Source: Bolinopsis microptera (taxonomy: Eukaryota > Ctenophora > Tentaculata > Lobata > Bolinopsidae). Taken from it: 64,000 bases of DNA. Positions within the stretch are counted from its first letter, which is position 1. Each line of letters opens with the position of its first letter. Shown piece after piece: positions 24,914-36,135 of the stretch. The notes under the pieces were generated by a model that did not search any database, was not told the DNA's origin, and was given only the letters and a program-made list of their open reading frames with translations. Location of the stretch: the NCBI RefSeq assembly GCF_026151205.1, contig NC_087073.1, forward strand, positions 186,001-250,000, written 5' to 3'. A program made the position numbers and the translations under genes.

Positions 24914-25627
24914 GGGGTCAAGGTCAGGGTCAGGGTCAGGGTCAGGGTCAGGGTCAGGGTCAGGGTCAGGGTCAGGGTCAGGGTCAGGGTCAGGGTCAGG
25001 GTCAGGGTCAGGGTCAGGGTCAGGGTCAGGGTCAGGGTCAGGGTCAGGGTCAGGGTCAGGGTCAGGGTCAGGGTCAGGGTCAGGGTCAGGGTCAGGGTCA
25101 GGGTCAGGGTCAGGGTCAGGGTCAGGGTCAGGGTCAGGGTCAGGGTCAGGGTCAGGGTCAGGGTCAGGGTCAGGGTCAGGGTCAGGGTCAGGGTCAGGGT
25201 CAGGGTCAGGGTCAGGGTCAGGGTCAGGGTCAGGGTCAGGGTCAGGGTCAGGGTCAGGGTCAGGGTCAGGGTCAGGGTCAGGGTCAGGGTCAGGGTCAGG
25301 GTCAGGGTCAGGGTCAGGGTCAGGGTCAGGGTCAGGGTCAGGGTCAGGGTCAGGGTCAGGGTCAGGGTCAGGGTCAGGGTCAGGGTCAGGGTCAGGGTCA
25401 GGGTCAGGGTCAGGGTCAGGGTCAGGGTCAGGGTCAGGGTCAGGGTCAGGGTCAGGGTCAGGGTCAGGGTCAGGGTCAGGGTCAGGGTCAGGGTCAGGGT
25501 CAGGGTCAGGGTCAGGGTCAGGGTCAGGGTCAGGGTCAGGGTCAGGGTCAGGGTCAGGGTCAGGGTCAGGGTCAGGGTCAGGGTCAGGGTCAGGGTCAGG
25601 GTCAGGGTCAGGGTCAGGGTCAGGGTT
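24914..25627 (+). repeat. GGGTCA hexamer array, about 118 copies
   Basis: Essentially perfect (GGGTCA)n. G3N3 spacing satisfies the G-quadruplex pattern throughout. GGGTCA is also a nuclear-receptor half-site variant in direct repeat with no spacer. Both are sequence potentials only. Forward frames give GS, GQ and RV repeats and the reverse frame gives DP repeats; none is a gene. Confidence 0.98.
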
Positions 25628-25760
25628 CTGGGTCAAGGTCAGCCTGGGGGTCAATTGTCGGGGGGTAAATTGTCAGGGGTCTATTGTCGGGGGGTTAATT
25701 GTTGGGGGGTCAATTGTCGGGGGGTCAATTGTCGGGGGGTCAATTGTCGCCCACCCTTCT

Positions 25761-26690
25761 GTTGAAGCCCTATTTTGCCTTAAAAAGGAATTAAGGAACA
25801 ATCCAATGACTCTATATGGACACGAAAAAAGCTCGATGTATATGCTACAATTCTCGAAGTATACTGCAATTCTAGGAATTGAAAAAATGTCTGTCCTTTC
25901 AGAGCAATTGAACTAACAGTAGCAATACGACGAACACGATAACTGCCTACAAATACACTAATAAACGGTCAATGCCCGGAAATTTCTCACAGTTAGCCAA
26001 GGTCGAACACAGCACTAAGCAGGGTGGGGCACAAGGAACGAATAGGGCACAACAATGAGTCTTATCTAAAACAAATAATATGAGAAGGAAGACTATGTCG
26101 TCTAAATTCTATAAAACGTTTACAAACCTGATAACTTGGGGTTGAGGAGAGAGTCTTCACAAGATAGATACCAGTTAGAAAGTAGTTGCTCGAATAAGTT
26201 GTTGTGATCCTGTACTTCTTATCACTGAAATTCTCCGCGTGAGTTTTTTATTTTACAGCTTTAAATCAGCACGCGGGCAGTCGTATTCTAAAATGGTACT
26301 AACTCAGATGTCCCTCTCATAAATCGAGGAATTAATTAACTGGTATTAAGTAGGTAATTAACTAATCAAGAACAGCCCTGTAGCCAAGATAATCTGCCAT
26401 GGCAGGCGAGTCCGACTGGACAGCTAGGGGCAGGGGACGTAAAGCCGAATGAAAAATTTTGAGAGAATTTCAGAATATTTCCACGTTATCCTGCATTTTC
26501 CATGTTATCCTGCATTTTCCACGTTATCCTGCATTTTCCACGTTATCCTGCATTTTCCACGTTATCCTGCATTTTCCACGTTATCCTGCATTTTCCACGT
26601 TATCCTGCATTTTCCACGTTATCCTGCATTTTGCCTTAGCTTTTTGAAAAAAAGGCCTCGATTTATGTGAGGGACATCTAAGCCCAGCAG
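25761..26690. other. Spacer 5' of the LINE (unit A)
   Basis: Matches 55994-56809 of unit B. A 67-codon open frame (B 55949-56152) is shared but has no recognisable family and is probably not a gene. Confidence 0.45.
26483..26632. repeat. 19-bp TTATCCTGCATTTTCCACG repeat, about 8 copies (unit A)
   Basis: Tandem copies just upstream of the LINE fragment. Unit B has only about three copies (56692-56747). Confidence 0.92.
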
Positions 26691-26693
26691 ATA

Positions 26694-28319
26694 TTGGTAC
26701 TGAGGCGTCTAATAAAGGGTGTCAAGAGTCGGAAACTGCCAGCTGTTCTGACATTTATAGACTTTAAGAAGGCTTTCTACAGTGTACATCGTGGGAAAAT
26801 GCTCAAGATTCTAGATGCTTACGGCATTCCAGTCAAAATCGTACAGCTCATACGGCTCATGTACGAGAAAACGACGGCCAAAGTCCTAATATAACTCCAG
26901 ACGGAGAGACTGTTGTTCGAGGTACTAGCAGGTGTGTTACAGGGTGATACCTTGGCACCTTACCTTTTTGCAATAGTCATCGACTACTGTATGAGGCAAG
27001 CCATAGGTGATGATGCGGAGCGACTTGGACTCACTCTCGAACGTAAAAAAAGCAGAAGAGTTGGGCCCAAGATCATCACCGATGTGGACTTTGCAGATGA
27101 TATACCACTTATTTCTGAGGACATGGACAAGGCCAACGAGTTCCTCACTTCCTGCTCCGAGTAGAATCGCGGCGGCAGCGAGCGTATGGCTACACTTAAA
27201 CGAAGGCAAGAGGATGATGATTAATCACTCTACACTCGACTGTCACGTGACTTTTTCAACCCGTTCTCTAGCTGGCCCTGAACGACTATTCGAAACCCTA
27301 ACCCTCTTATCTGATCCCAACCCTAACCCTAACCCAATCCCTAACAAAAGCATATGCTGAAACCCTAACCGAACGAGAAATTCGACTAACTTCCTTATAG
27401 TTATACGCACGGTCATATCACGTGATCAAGACAGTTTTTCGCCAATATCTTGGCAGGGGAGCATTTTAACCCTATGTCATGGGGTGTGATTCTGAATCAA
27501 CGTCCGAAAATACATCGATTCAAGCTGTTTTCAACTGTCGGGGGCCCTTTAAGAACAATCTCGAAGATCGACTGATTTAGCACACTCAAAGGCAAGACCA
27601 AGGTTATGACATTGAAATTTGAATATGGAGGATCGATCTAGCGACCTCTAAAGCATGAGGTGCCCTACAATGTAAGTTACATAGCACAGATAGGGAGATA
27701 AGGGTTAGAAAGGGAAAAGCATGGGGTGCCCTACATAGACTGAAGGATATTTGGAAATTCAAACCCTGAAAGAGCCTTAAGATTAGATTGTTCATAGCGG
27801 CTTGTGATCAGTATGCAGTACTGCTTTACGGATCAGAAACCTGGAAACTGACGATGGCTCAAGAGAAAAGTTTGGACGGGACATACACAAAGATGCTGCG
27901 TATGGCTCTGGGTATCTCAAGGTCAGCAATATAACTTTGTATGGTAGCCTACCAAGGCATCAGTTATTCAATTATGCAATTGACTGACGCCGAGTAGGGT
28001 TACGAAGCAAGAGATTAAAATGGCGGGACACTGCTTCAGACATCCTAAGCTACTTGCCAGTGATTTAGTCTTATGGGAACCTATGCATGGTAGAGCACAG
28101 CAAGGCCGACCAAGACAAAGCTACTTGTCTATGTTACTGAAGGAAGTTGTGACAAACTCTAAAGAGGAACTGCGAACCCTGATGCGGGACAGGAATATAT
28201 GGATGGGGTTATCTGGCGCTTCGCCAAGTTCCTGCCTTAATCTTATTGCTGGCTACGTGGCTGATCAAGAACCAATAATTGTGGGAGAAAGATTGAGATT
28301 TGAGCTGTCTAGATACTGA
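26694..28319 (+). pseudogene. Decayed non-LTR retrotransposon reverse transcriptase (unit A)
   Basis: Fragments in several frames, in the normal order of a LINE RT. First come FIDFKKAFYSVHRGKML and YGIPVKIVQLIRLMYEKT. Next come FEVLAGVLQGDTLAPYLF, the catalytic FADDIPLISE, and in another frame LHLNEGKRMM. After about 400 unrelated bases with AACCCT motifs follow LHRLKDIWKF, LLYGSETWKLT and MLRMALGIS. Last is MAGHCFRHPKLLASDLVLWE (28020-28319). Stops and frameshifts near 26893, 27163 and 27795 inactivate it. Many lesions are shared with 56810-58439, so it was dead before the two units separated. No endonuclease domain is seen. Clade not assigned. Confidence 0.85.
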
Positions 28320-28778
28320 GTATCTTATCGCTTTAAAATAGCGTGCTGGCAGTCGTATTCTTAAATGGTATTGGCACTTACTTAGAAATAGATGTCCCTA
28401 AAATTAATCAGCATATTTATTAATTAAAAAGTAATATAAAAGAAAGATTAAGTTGTTTTGTAAAACATTCACAAACCTGATATTTGATAACCTGGGGTAG
28501 GACGAAGTATTCACGACGAAGGTCAAGATAGATTAGTTAGGAATAAGGAAACAGGTTTCTTCTCAAAATCGTTTTTCAAAGTTTCTTGAAACTCAGTCAC
28601 TGAAAACATTTTCAATCAAAAACCATTGAAAAAGGTGTACCAGAAGTTATACTTATAACATGTAAAATCCGGATTGGAGTATTGTTTATGAGTCGCCTGG
28701 TTGCGACTAATTGTATAAATTTGTATTGATCCCGTTTGAAGTTATAACGGCTGTACATGTAAAGTGTAAGTGTCCCAG
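28320..28778. other. LINE tail and flank (unit A)
   Basis: Non-coding; matches 58440-58882 of unit B with small indels. Interrupted at 28778 by the poly-G-ended insertion. Confidence 0.6.
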
Positions 28779-30098
28779 CGGGGGGGGGGGGGGGGGGGTG
28801 CAGGTACTTTTTTGATGGAACATATGCTGACTTTTCGAAATGTCTGAAAATAACCACCCACCCACCTCCTTCACGAATGGAATAACAAAAAAAGTACCAC
28901 GGTACTTTTCGAAATTGTAACGAATGACCCCCACCCCTCCTTTTTTTTCCAAAAAATTCCTGTTCATCAGTTTTCCTAAACTGAAGATGTTCTGACACCT
29001 CGATGTGACTAGTGAGCAGGGTTGCCGGCATTTTTGAGAGTCATTTTTAAGGTTTTTTCACGTCTTTTAAGGCCCTTTTTGACCCATTTTTAAGGTCCAA
29101 AACAGTTAAATTCAAGGTTTTTGAAGGTCCACAGTGCGAAAGTTTGGACAAACGTAATGCAATAAAGTGCAAATTTAAGGTTTTTTTAAGGTTTTCCGCT
29201 ACAGAAATTGCAATCATATCTAAAGGGGGAAGGTATAATTTCAGAAAAAACTCAATTAGATCTACACCGACCTAGGTATAATTTCAGAAAAACCCAATTA
29301 GATCTACAAAAAGCTAGGTATAATTTCAGAAAAACCCAATTAGATCTACACCGAGCTTGGTATAATTTCAGAAAACCCCAATTAGATCTACAACAAGCTA
29401 GGTATAATTTTAGAGAAACCCAATTAGATCTTCAACAAGCTAGGTATAATTTCAGAAAAACCCAATTAGATCTACAACAAGCTAGGTATAATTTCAGAAA
29501 AACCCAATTAGATCTACAACAAGCTAGGTATGATTTCAGAAAAACCCAATTAGATCTACACCGAGCTAGGTATGATTTCAGAAAAACCCGATTAGATCTA
29601 CAACAAGCTAGGTATAATTTCAGAAAAACCCAATTAGATCTACAACAAGCTAGGTATAATTTCAGAAAAACCCAATTAGATTTACAACAAGCTAGGTATA
29701 ATTTCAGAAAACCCAATTAGATCTACGCCGAGCTAGGTATAATTTCAGAAAAACCCGATTAGATCTACAACAAGCTAGGTATAATTTCAGAAAAACCCAA
29801 TTAGATCTACAACAAGCTAGGTATAATATCAGAAAAACCCAATTAGATTTACACCGAGCTAGGTATAATTTCAGAAAAACCCAATTAGATCTACAACAAG
29901 CTAGGTATAATTTCAGAAACCCCCGATTCTAACATTTTGGTAATGAAAAAGTACCATGTACTTTTATAATCATGTTTTGGGGTACCCCTTCTTTTTTTGG
30001 GACAAAAAAAGTACCATGATACTTTTCGAAAATTTCATAAAACACCCACCCACCCCTCGGGTACTTTTAGGGTTATGTTCCATCAAAAAAGTACCTGC

Positions 30099-30140
<42 letters not shown>

Positions 30141-30141
30141 C
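28779..30141. mobile_element. Insertion with poly-G/poly-C inverted ends and a 42-bp internal array
   Basis: Unit B shows the uninterrupted site (gtgtcccaggcccccaaat, about 58878). In A, CCCAG is duplicated at 28774-28778 and 30142-30146. The left end is C then 19 G then TGCAGGTACTTTTTTGATGG. The right end is its complement, finishing in a 39-base C run. Further GTACTTTTTT motifs occur inside both ends. The interior holds 17-18 copies of a 42-bp repeat and no transposase, so it is non-autonomous. Homopolymer lengths may be inaccurate. Confidence 0.75.
29258..29925. repeat. 42-bp tandem array inside the insertion
   Basis: Unit contains acccaattagatctacaaca followed by agctaggtataatttcagaa and aa. 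42 is a multiple of 3, so a frame of 14-residue units (TQLDLQQARYNFRK) stays open for 170 codons. There is no upstream gene context, and the opposite strand is also partly open. I treat it as non-coding, with reservation. Confidence 0.9.
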
Positions 30142-31255
30142 CCCAGGCCCCCCCAAATTTTCCACAAACACATAATTTCGGGGGAAAGTTTTTTGGGGAA
30201 AAATTTTATGTAGAGATGAGGGGGGTTATTAAAATCACATTTCCATACACCATAATAACCCAATTTAAATTTTTAAAATTGTTGTATGGTAATTTTTTAT
30301 GTGTAAAGTTTTTTTTAAAAGAAAAGAAAAGTAAAAGTAGGGTTTTTGGGAAAAGGGTAGGGGGGGTGTGTTTTGGGTTTTTTATAACTTAAAAAATTTT
30401 TTTATTAGTTGAGAAGTTATTGTTGAAAAAGATGGTGTTAAAAAGTAAAAATTTTTGGAGGTTTTTTGACTTAAAAACCGAGGGGTGAGTTTTAAAAAAT
30501 AAAGTAAAGAGGAAAAAAAATTTTGGTGTAGAAATTTTATTGGTAGGGTTAAATGGTACGGACTTTGGGGTGGGTCGATAGGGGTTAAGTGAGGTAAGGT
30601 AAGTGATGTGTAAATGGGTTAAATAGGGGTATTAAATTTAAAATAATATAAATTTTTCAGGGTAGGGTTTGTGAGGGGAAGGAATTTTAGCCCTGTATTT
30701 TGAGGTAATGGGGGTTTGGGGGTTGGGTTTTGTTTTTTTTTTGTGTTAGGGGTTTTGGGGTTAAGGGGTTTTTTGGGGAAAAAAAATTTTAAAAAAATTT
30801 TGGGAATTTAGTGTATTTTGGGGGTGTGTGGTTGAAATTTGGGAAAAGGGTTTCCCCTTTTTTGGGTTTTTTTTTTTTGTTTTTTGGGTTTTTGGTTGTT
30901 TTTTTTGTATCCCAAGGGTTTTTATGGATAATTTTTTTTTAAAAAATTTAAAAATAATTTTTTGATTATGAAATTGGGGTTTGGCGAAATTTGGAGTGTG
31001 TTTTTTGGGGAATAAATGGTATATAATTTTTTAGGGTAATTAAATAGTTTGTGAAATGGGTATTGAAATGTAAATTTTATTTATTGGTGAGAAAATTTTT
31101 TGGGGGGTGATTTTTAAAGTTTTATAAGTGGGAAAGTCTTATATAGAAGTATGAGAGAAGTTATGTTTTTTGTTTTAGTTTGTTGTTATATTTTTGTAAA
31201 AGTGTTGTTTAAATTTGGGGAGTGGTATGTGTTTATTTTTCTAATAAAGGTTTAA
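30142..31255. other. Noisy, increasingly C-depleted continuation of unit A
   Basis: The first ~300 bases still align with 58885-59270 (shared 'ccataataaccca', 'gaaaagaaaagtaa'-like and 'ttttataactt' blocks) but with many insertions. C bases almost vanish after about 30380, leaving G, T and A. No gene can be called. Confidence 0.7.
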
Positions 31256-32525
31256 AAATATAAACTCATATAAAAAATAATTACTCATATCTCTATCCTT
31301 AAAATATATACTCAAATTTAAAAATTTTTTATACTTAACTATATTTTCAAATTTTAACTAAAATACTAACTATAAACCCAAAATTTTAAAAAACTATAAA
31401 ATTATCAAATTCTCAAAACCTTTAAAAAAAAAAATTTTAAATCTAATTTTTTAATAAAATTAAATTTTTAATATTTTTAAACCCCCTATAAAAATTAAAT
31501 ATAATTTAATCAAATCTTATATTTTATTCAAAAAAATAATATAAAAAAATAAAAAATTATAAAAATATTAAATTAAAAAAAATTCTCGATTAACTATTTT
31601 TAAAAATACTATAAAATATAATATATAAAAAAAACTATATATACTCATATATACTATCTCTATAATTAATTTTTCAATACATTTTATTTAAAAATTATAA
31701 AAAATTTTACTAATAATATTCTAATAACTAAAATTATTTTATTTCAAATTTATTAAATATTTTACTAAAATATACACCTTTTTTTTTTAAAACTATATAT
31801 TATAATTTTATAAACATATATTATTTCAATATATTTATGTACTAACACATTTAAAATATATAAAAAATTTTTAATATAATTAAATTTTTATAATTATTTA
31901 AATTTTCAATAATCTAATTTTAAAATTTAATTAAAATATCTTAATTTTAATAATTTTTATTTAATCTATATTTCAAAAAATTTATTTTAAACAACCTTTT
32001 ATATATATTAATAATTTATATTTTTATATTTTAAAATTTACTATAACTACTTTTAAAATTTTTTAAATAATATAATTTTTATATAATTATATTTTTATAA
32101 ACTCAATAGATATTAATATCTACTCTATATTTTATAAAATTACCAAATTATTGTTAATAATATTATAATTTTCACTATATTTTACTTTTATTTTATTTTT
32201 TATTTTTTTTTTTTAAAAACATATTAAATAATTATTATAATTTATCTATTTTTTTAAATATATATATTATTTATTACTATATATTTTTTAATAAATATAC
32301 TTTAATAAATTTTTTATAATATTATTTTATAATTATATTATAATAATAAAATTTTAATTTTAATATTAATTATATTAAAAAATTTTTTAAAAAAATTTAA
32401 TAATTTATATTATTTTTATATTTTATATATATAAATTTTTTATTTTTAATTTTTTATTAATTTTATTATCAAAAAACTATAATACTAATTATATTATTTA
32501 AATTTAAAAATTAACTTATAACCAT
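31256..32525. other. G-depleted AT-rich tract
   Basis: Nearly 1.3 kb with only a handful of G bases (I count about five) but regular C. It begins abruptly where the C-depleted tract stops. No coding content or tandem structure. Together the two tracts look like the degraded ends of two reads in opposite orientation joined at about 31255. Confidence 0.7.
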
Positions 32526-33311
32526 TATGGAACCCCCCCCCTTATATTTAATTAAAGGAAAAATTTATTATTTATTTAATAAAAATATTAGACATTATAA
32601 ACCCTCTTTTTCTAACACATTCTTAGATCAATGTTAAAGGGGGGCCTTTAGCTCATTTCTAGTTCTGCGCTTTCAGGGGGACTGCCTACTGGGGGTTGTT
32701 TTCATTTTTATTCAGGGGCCTATCTGGGTGTTGTTTTTCCCCTTGCAGGACTATCTGGGGTTCTTTTACACTTCATCCCTTTTGTCTGTTTACACTTGAG
32801 GTGCATATCTGGGGTTTGTTTACTTTTTACTTGCATGCACTTCCCGGGGTCGTTACCTTGCATGCACTACTGGGGTCTTTTTACACTTGCAGGGGCACTA
32901 TGGGGGCTGTTTCATTTTACTTGCCCCCAATCTTTAAATCCGAACCATCCCGCAACTACAATGGGCAGGCCAATCCACCATCCATGAGGCCTTTCCCCTT
33001 TACATGGAAGCGATGATGTCGACTTTAAAGTGGAGATAATGAAACTGAAGCGCTTTTTTCCTGCGAAATTATGGCTGAAGGTTTAAATTGTTTTTTTTGC
33101 TTTTTTGAAATGCGAATTTTTGCTTTTATTCATTTATTCAAGTTTAAACCTCCTTTCCTGCATCATTTTTACACAGGCCGGAGTGCACCTAATCTTCACA
33201 ATCACGATTCATGCTGTTTCATCTTTACACCTTCGTCGTTTTTCAATTGAGAGGAATAAATGTTACGAAGGGCACTTATTCTATACTATTTTACAGTCGA
33301 TCCCAGCTTTT
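32526..33311. other. Spacer with a degenerate ~37-bp repeat
   Basis: At 32650-32935 there are irregular copies of a unit around 'ttacacttgcatgcactact' with 'ggggtctttt', apparently corrupted. The rest, up to unit B, shows no gene. Confidence 0.5.
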
Positions 33312-33753
33312 TAAATTTTGGAAATTTAAAAAGATGTGCAATGTGTCGAATGTTTCTCTACACCTTGAAATTGAGCAGGCAAGCATGATGTCAGATGATG
33401 TGCAATGTGTATAAACACAGTTTGGTTAGCATTATGTTGGGTTTTGATAGATACCAACTTTACTATCAAGTTTTTGATTTATCAGTTATTACAGGCAATT
33501 GTTTCCCAAGAGATAATGATTAAGTGTTCATGGAAATTACAATTTTTTAATAAGAATAATTTGTAAGATGACAGATTTATTCCAAAGTTAATATTACACA
33601 GAAAATGAATCGTGTTTGAATGAAATATAAGGAAAATGTCCTGCTTTATTATGGGTGTTAAGGTTGTTCATACTTTAGGTAGGCTAGTGGTAGGATATTT
33701 AGGCCAGTGGTAGGATAGCAGCCTGTAAAATGTTCGGGACATAATTATAAATA

Positions 33754-33965
33754 TCATGGTTACCATGGTTATAATGTTACCATGGTTATAATGGTTACCA
33801 TGGTTATAATGGTTACCATGGGTTATAATGGTTTACCATGGTTATAATGGTTACCATGGTTAGAATGGTTACCATGGTTATAATGGTTACCATGGTTATA
33901 ATGGTTACCATGGTTATAATGGTTACCATGGTTATCATGATGGTTACCATGGTTATGGTTATGAT
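33754..33965. repeat. 18-bp ATAATGGTTACCATGGTT array (unit B)
   Basis: About eleven copies of the motif present in roughly five copies at 9618-9712, with CCATGG palindromes. Confidence 0.9.
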
Positions 33966-34022
33966 GGTCGGGATGTGGTGAACATGGCTATTTATTTGTG
34001 GACAGCCTTACGATACTATAAA

Positions 34023-34165
34023 GGGTTCGTTCACATATTACATAATCAATTTTTGAACAAATCCCCCCCCCCCCCCACCCCCCCTTCCGTAATCAGTTTT
34101 ACACGTAATCATTTGGAGACCCCCCTCCCGCTCGGTTGATCACGTAATAATATGTGAACGTCCCC
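34023..34165. mobile_element. Small MITE with CGTTCACATATTAC ends (unit B)
   Basis: Orthologous to 9763-9928. It shows the same inverted ends (GTTCGTTCACATATTACATA against the complement of GGGGACGTTCACATATTA) and a C homopolymer in the interior. Confidence 0.75.
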
Positions 34166-34267
34166 AAATTGTAATTGTGCCTCGTCACAACTTGTATAAG
34201 ATTGATGAAATCTCAAAAAATTATCAATGCAGAATCTTTTTTAGTTCACATAGGCAAATCTTTATAA

Positions 34268-34440
34268 CACACATAACCCCGGCATGCGCAGGGATTATAT
34301 TTCAATTTTTCCCGCGACGCGCGGGAAAAATTTATAATAATTTCGAGTGCGAAGCACGAGGGATTATTATGAAAATAACCCCGACGTGCTTTAGCACGAG
34401 GGGTCATTTTAATATAACTTAAGCGTGCCGGTGTTATGTG
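34268..34440. mobile_element. 173-bp MITE flanked by TTATAA, first of a pair
   Basis: Unit A has the empty site with a single TTATAA (about 10026). In B, TTATAA occurs at 34262-34267 and 34441-34446. Ends are inverted: left CACACATAACCCCGGCATGC, right the complement of CACATAACACCGGCACGC. The interior folds into small hairpins (cccgcgacgcgcggg; gtgcgaagcac; gtgctttagcac). Non-coding. Confidence 0.75.
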
Positions 34441-34446
34441 TTATAA

Positions 34447-35209
34447 ACCCCTCCGGGTTAGTGCTAGGACCAACAAATTTGACATTTTACTTTTAATTCT
34501 AGCTATATGAGATCAGTATGGAAAATATGAAATGGAATTGGGGACTACCAAATAAATACAACTAAGGTACTATGAGTATGACATTTGAAATTGGCGTTAT
34601 ATCTAAACATTATTCGTCAGTCAGAACGTTGGTCGTTGAATGAATATGAATATCGATAAGGGGCGTCGAGTTAAGCCTGGCAAGCGATAAAAGGTGGAAC
34701 TAATAATGATATCGTGTCATCAAGTTCATAAAAGTAGACGACTATAATACATGGCTTATATCATTATCAAACACGACAAAATTAACCGCACAAAATCAAA
34801 TGTAACCGTCTAGACAAGTTCTGGAACTGGTCCAATTAATGTAAGAGTTTAAGTAATGTATAAGCAGTGTGCTGGAGTTTTGCCAGCGCCTGCAATTAGA
34901 CCGATACGATCGAGTGTATTTATAGTTCTTACGTTAAGCCATAGGTCACGTGACATTTTTTACAATGCGCGTCGTAGTAGTTAGTCACGTGATACACGTC
35001 ATCAAAACACGTAACAGTGCGCGGTTGAAATTCTCATGGAATATCAAAACAAAACAAATCTTGTTGAGCCAAATTAGCGGGGCGGGATTATAGAAGCTGT
35101 GCCGGGGTTATTTATTCAGCGGGAAAAAACTAACAGCGGGAGCCGGGATTATCAGAATCTATTTAGCGGGAGCCGGGATTATCAGAATCTTATTCTAACC
35201 CGGAGGGGT
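34447..35209. mobile_element. 763-bp element flanked by TTATAA, second of a pair
   Basis: Immediately follows the 173-bp MITE and shares its TTATAA (34441-34446); the other copy is at 35210-35215. Perfect inverted ends ACCCCTCCGGGTTAG. The 3' part has a direct repeat of 'agcgggagccgggattatca'. No open frame of note. The two elements have different ends but the same six-base target. Confidence 0.75.
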
Positions 35210-36135
35210 TTATAATATACAGATATTTTTATTTAAATTGGTTTTTAATAGAGTAACATGTGATGAATATTTAAGCGTTTTGTTGTTACATTTAAGTTGT
35301 CTTTAAAGTGATTTGATTATTATTGCCCCGATGAAATGACTTTCGTTTTATTTTTGATCAGTTTGCTTTTAAAGTGATTTACATGATTCGCCCTCGTGTC
35401 TACCCTTTTAAGAAAGTACCGCCCTTGTGTCCGGTTCCCATGAGAATATATAGAAAGAAATTATTCCTTGGATTCCACATTGATCAGGTCCTGGTACTTT
35501 ATATCTGCAGACGCAGGCCAGGAGGGATCCTGGGAAGTAGGATCCAGATACCAGAGGAATATCTTCATGGACCGAGGAAATTAATTAGGTCTTCATTGAT
35601 TTCTTCATAACTCTGTAACTCGTCACTGACAGGATCAGGATTGATGACTGATGGGGTCGAATGATAACTTCATAGCTCGTCACTGACAGTGACAGGGACA
35701 GCGTTGATGGGGTCGAATAGTTACTTCATAGCTCGTCACTAACTGGATCAGCATTACATGACTAACGAGGTCTCTTACTATTACACCAAGACAAAGGTCA
35801 GTAAATAACTATTAATATCGAAGAAATTAGCTAACAAATTATCGAGGACAAATCGGTGACCGACAACTGGGAACCTCTCATTCCGGGCTCCCACAGCTGG
35901 TATCAAATCACATGGTCCAATCAGTGACGTATCATTTGTGATATGATCCATATTATAACCATCCTAACAGCCGGACAATCAAGATCCTGGGTAGGGTTCA
36001 CAATTCACATGACAGTTTAGTAAGTAGCTGGGTATTATGAAGTATATTAAGAAGTGTTTGAGCTCTCGGCATGTGTTCACATAACTATCCTCAGTTAATG
36101 GTTGTGGTAAATTATTTCGAGAAAACCTACCTTGG

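Larger units (their letters stand above)
24451..25760. mobile_element. Insertion with CAATTGACCCC inverted ends and a telomere-like core
   Basis: Unit B has the empty site ('tactgttctgttgaagccc' at about 55988). In A this is split, with a TTCT duplication at 24447-24450 and 25757-25760. The ends are inverted: left GGGTACCGCGACAATTGACC, right the complement of GGGTGGGCGACAATTGACCC. Each end carries several 15-bp copies of CGACAATTGACCCCC, pointing inward from opposite sides. The interior is (GGGTTA/GGGTTG/GGGTCA)n. There is no coding capacity; the GSGSGS or DPDPDP frames are artefacts of the hexamer. It is best called a non-autonomous DNA transposon of unknown superfamily. Confidence 0.75.
9239..30435. 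repeat. Unit A of a large duplicated segment
   Basis: From 'ttttggaaaattaaaaagat' onward this segment matches unit B (from 33312) in order: 18-bp repeats, small MITE, spacer, NERD-helicase gene, CACGTG array, 56-bp satellite, 43-bp satellite, LINE and tail. Differences are mostly discrete insertions with TSDs and array-length changes. The block 11390-12835 replaces normal sequence with C-poor sequence, and the right end fades into a noisy tract. It may be a true segmental duplicate or the alternative haplotype of unit B. Confidence 0.85.

Noticed and set aside
24647-25916. Long DPDPDP, GSGSGS, GQGQGQ and RVRVRV open frames
   Set aside because: Direct result of the GGGTCA hexamer array on both strands.
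29208-29720. 170-codon frame with 14-residue TQLDLQQARYNFRK repeats
   Set aside because: The 42-bp period is a multiple of three, so openness is automatic. It lies inside a non-autonomous insertion, with no promoter or homologue evident and substitutions not biased to third positions.
29956-30392. Poly-proline and poly-glycine frames
   Set aside because: They translate a C homopolymer at the end of a mobile element and continue into corrupted sequence.
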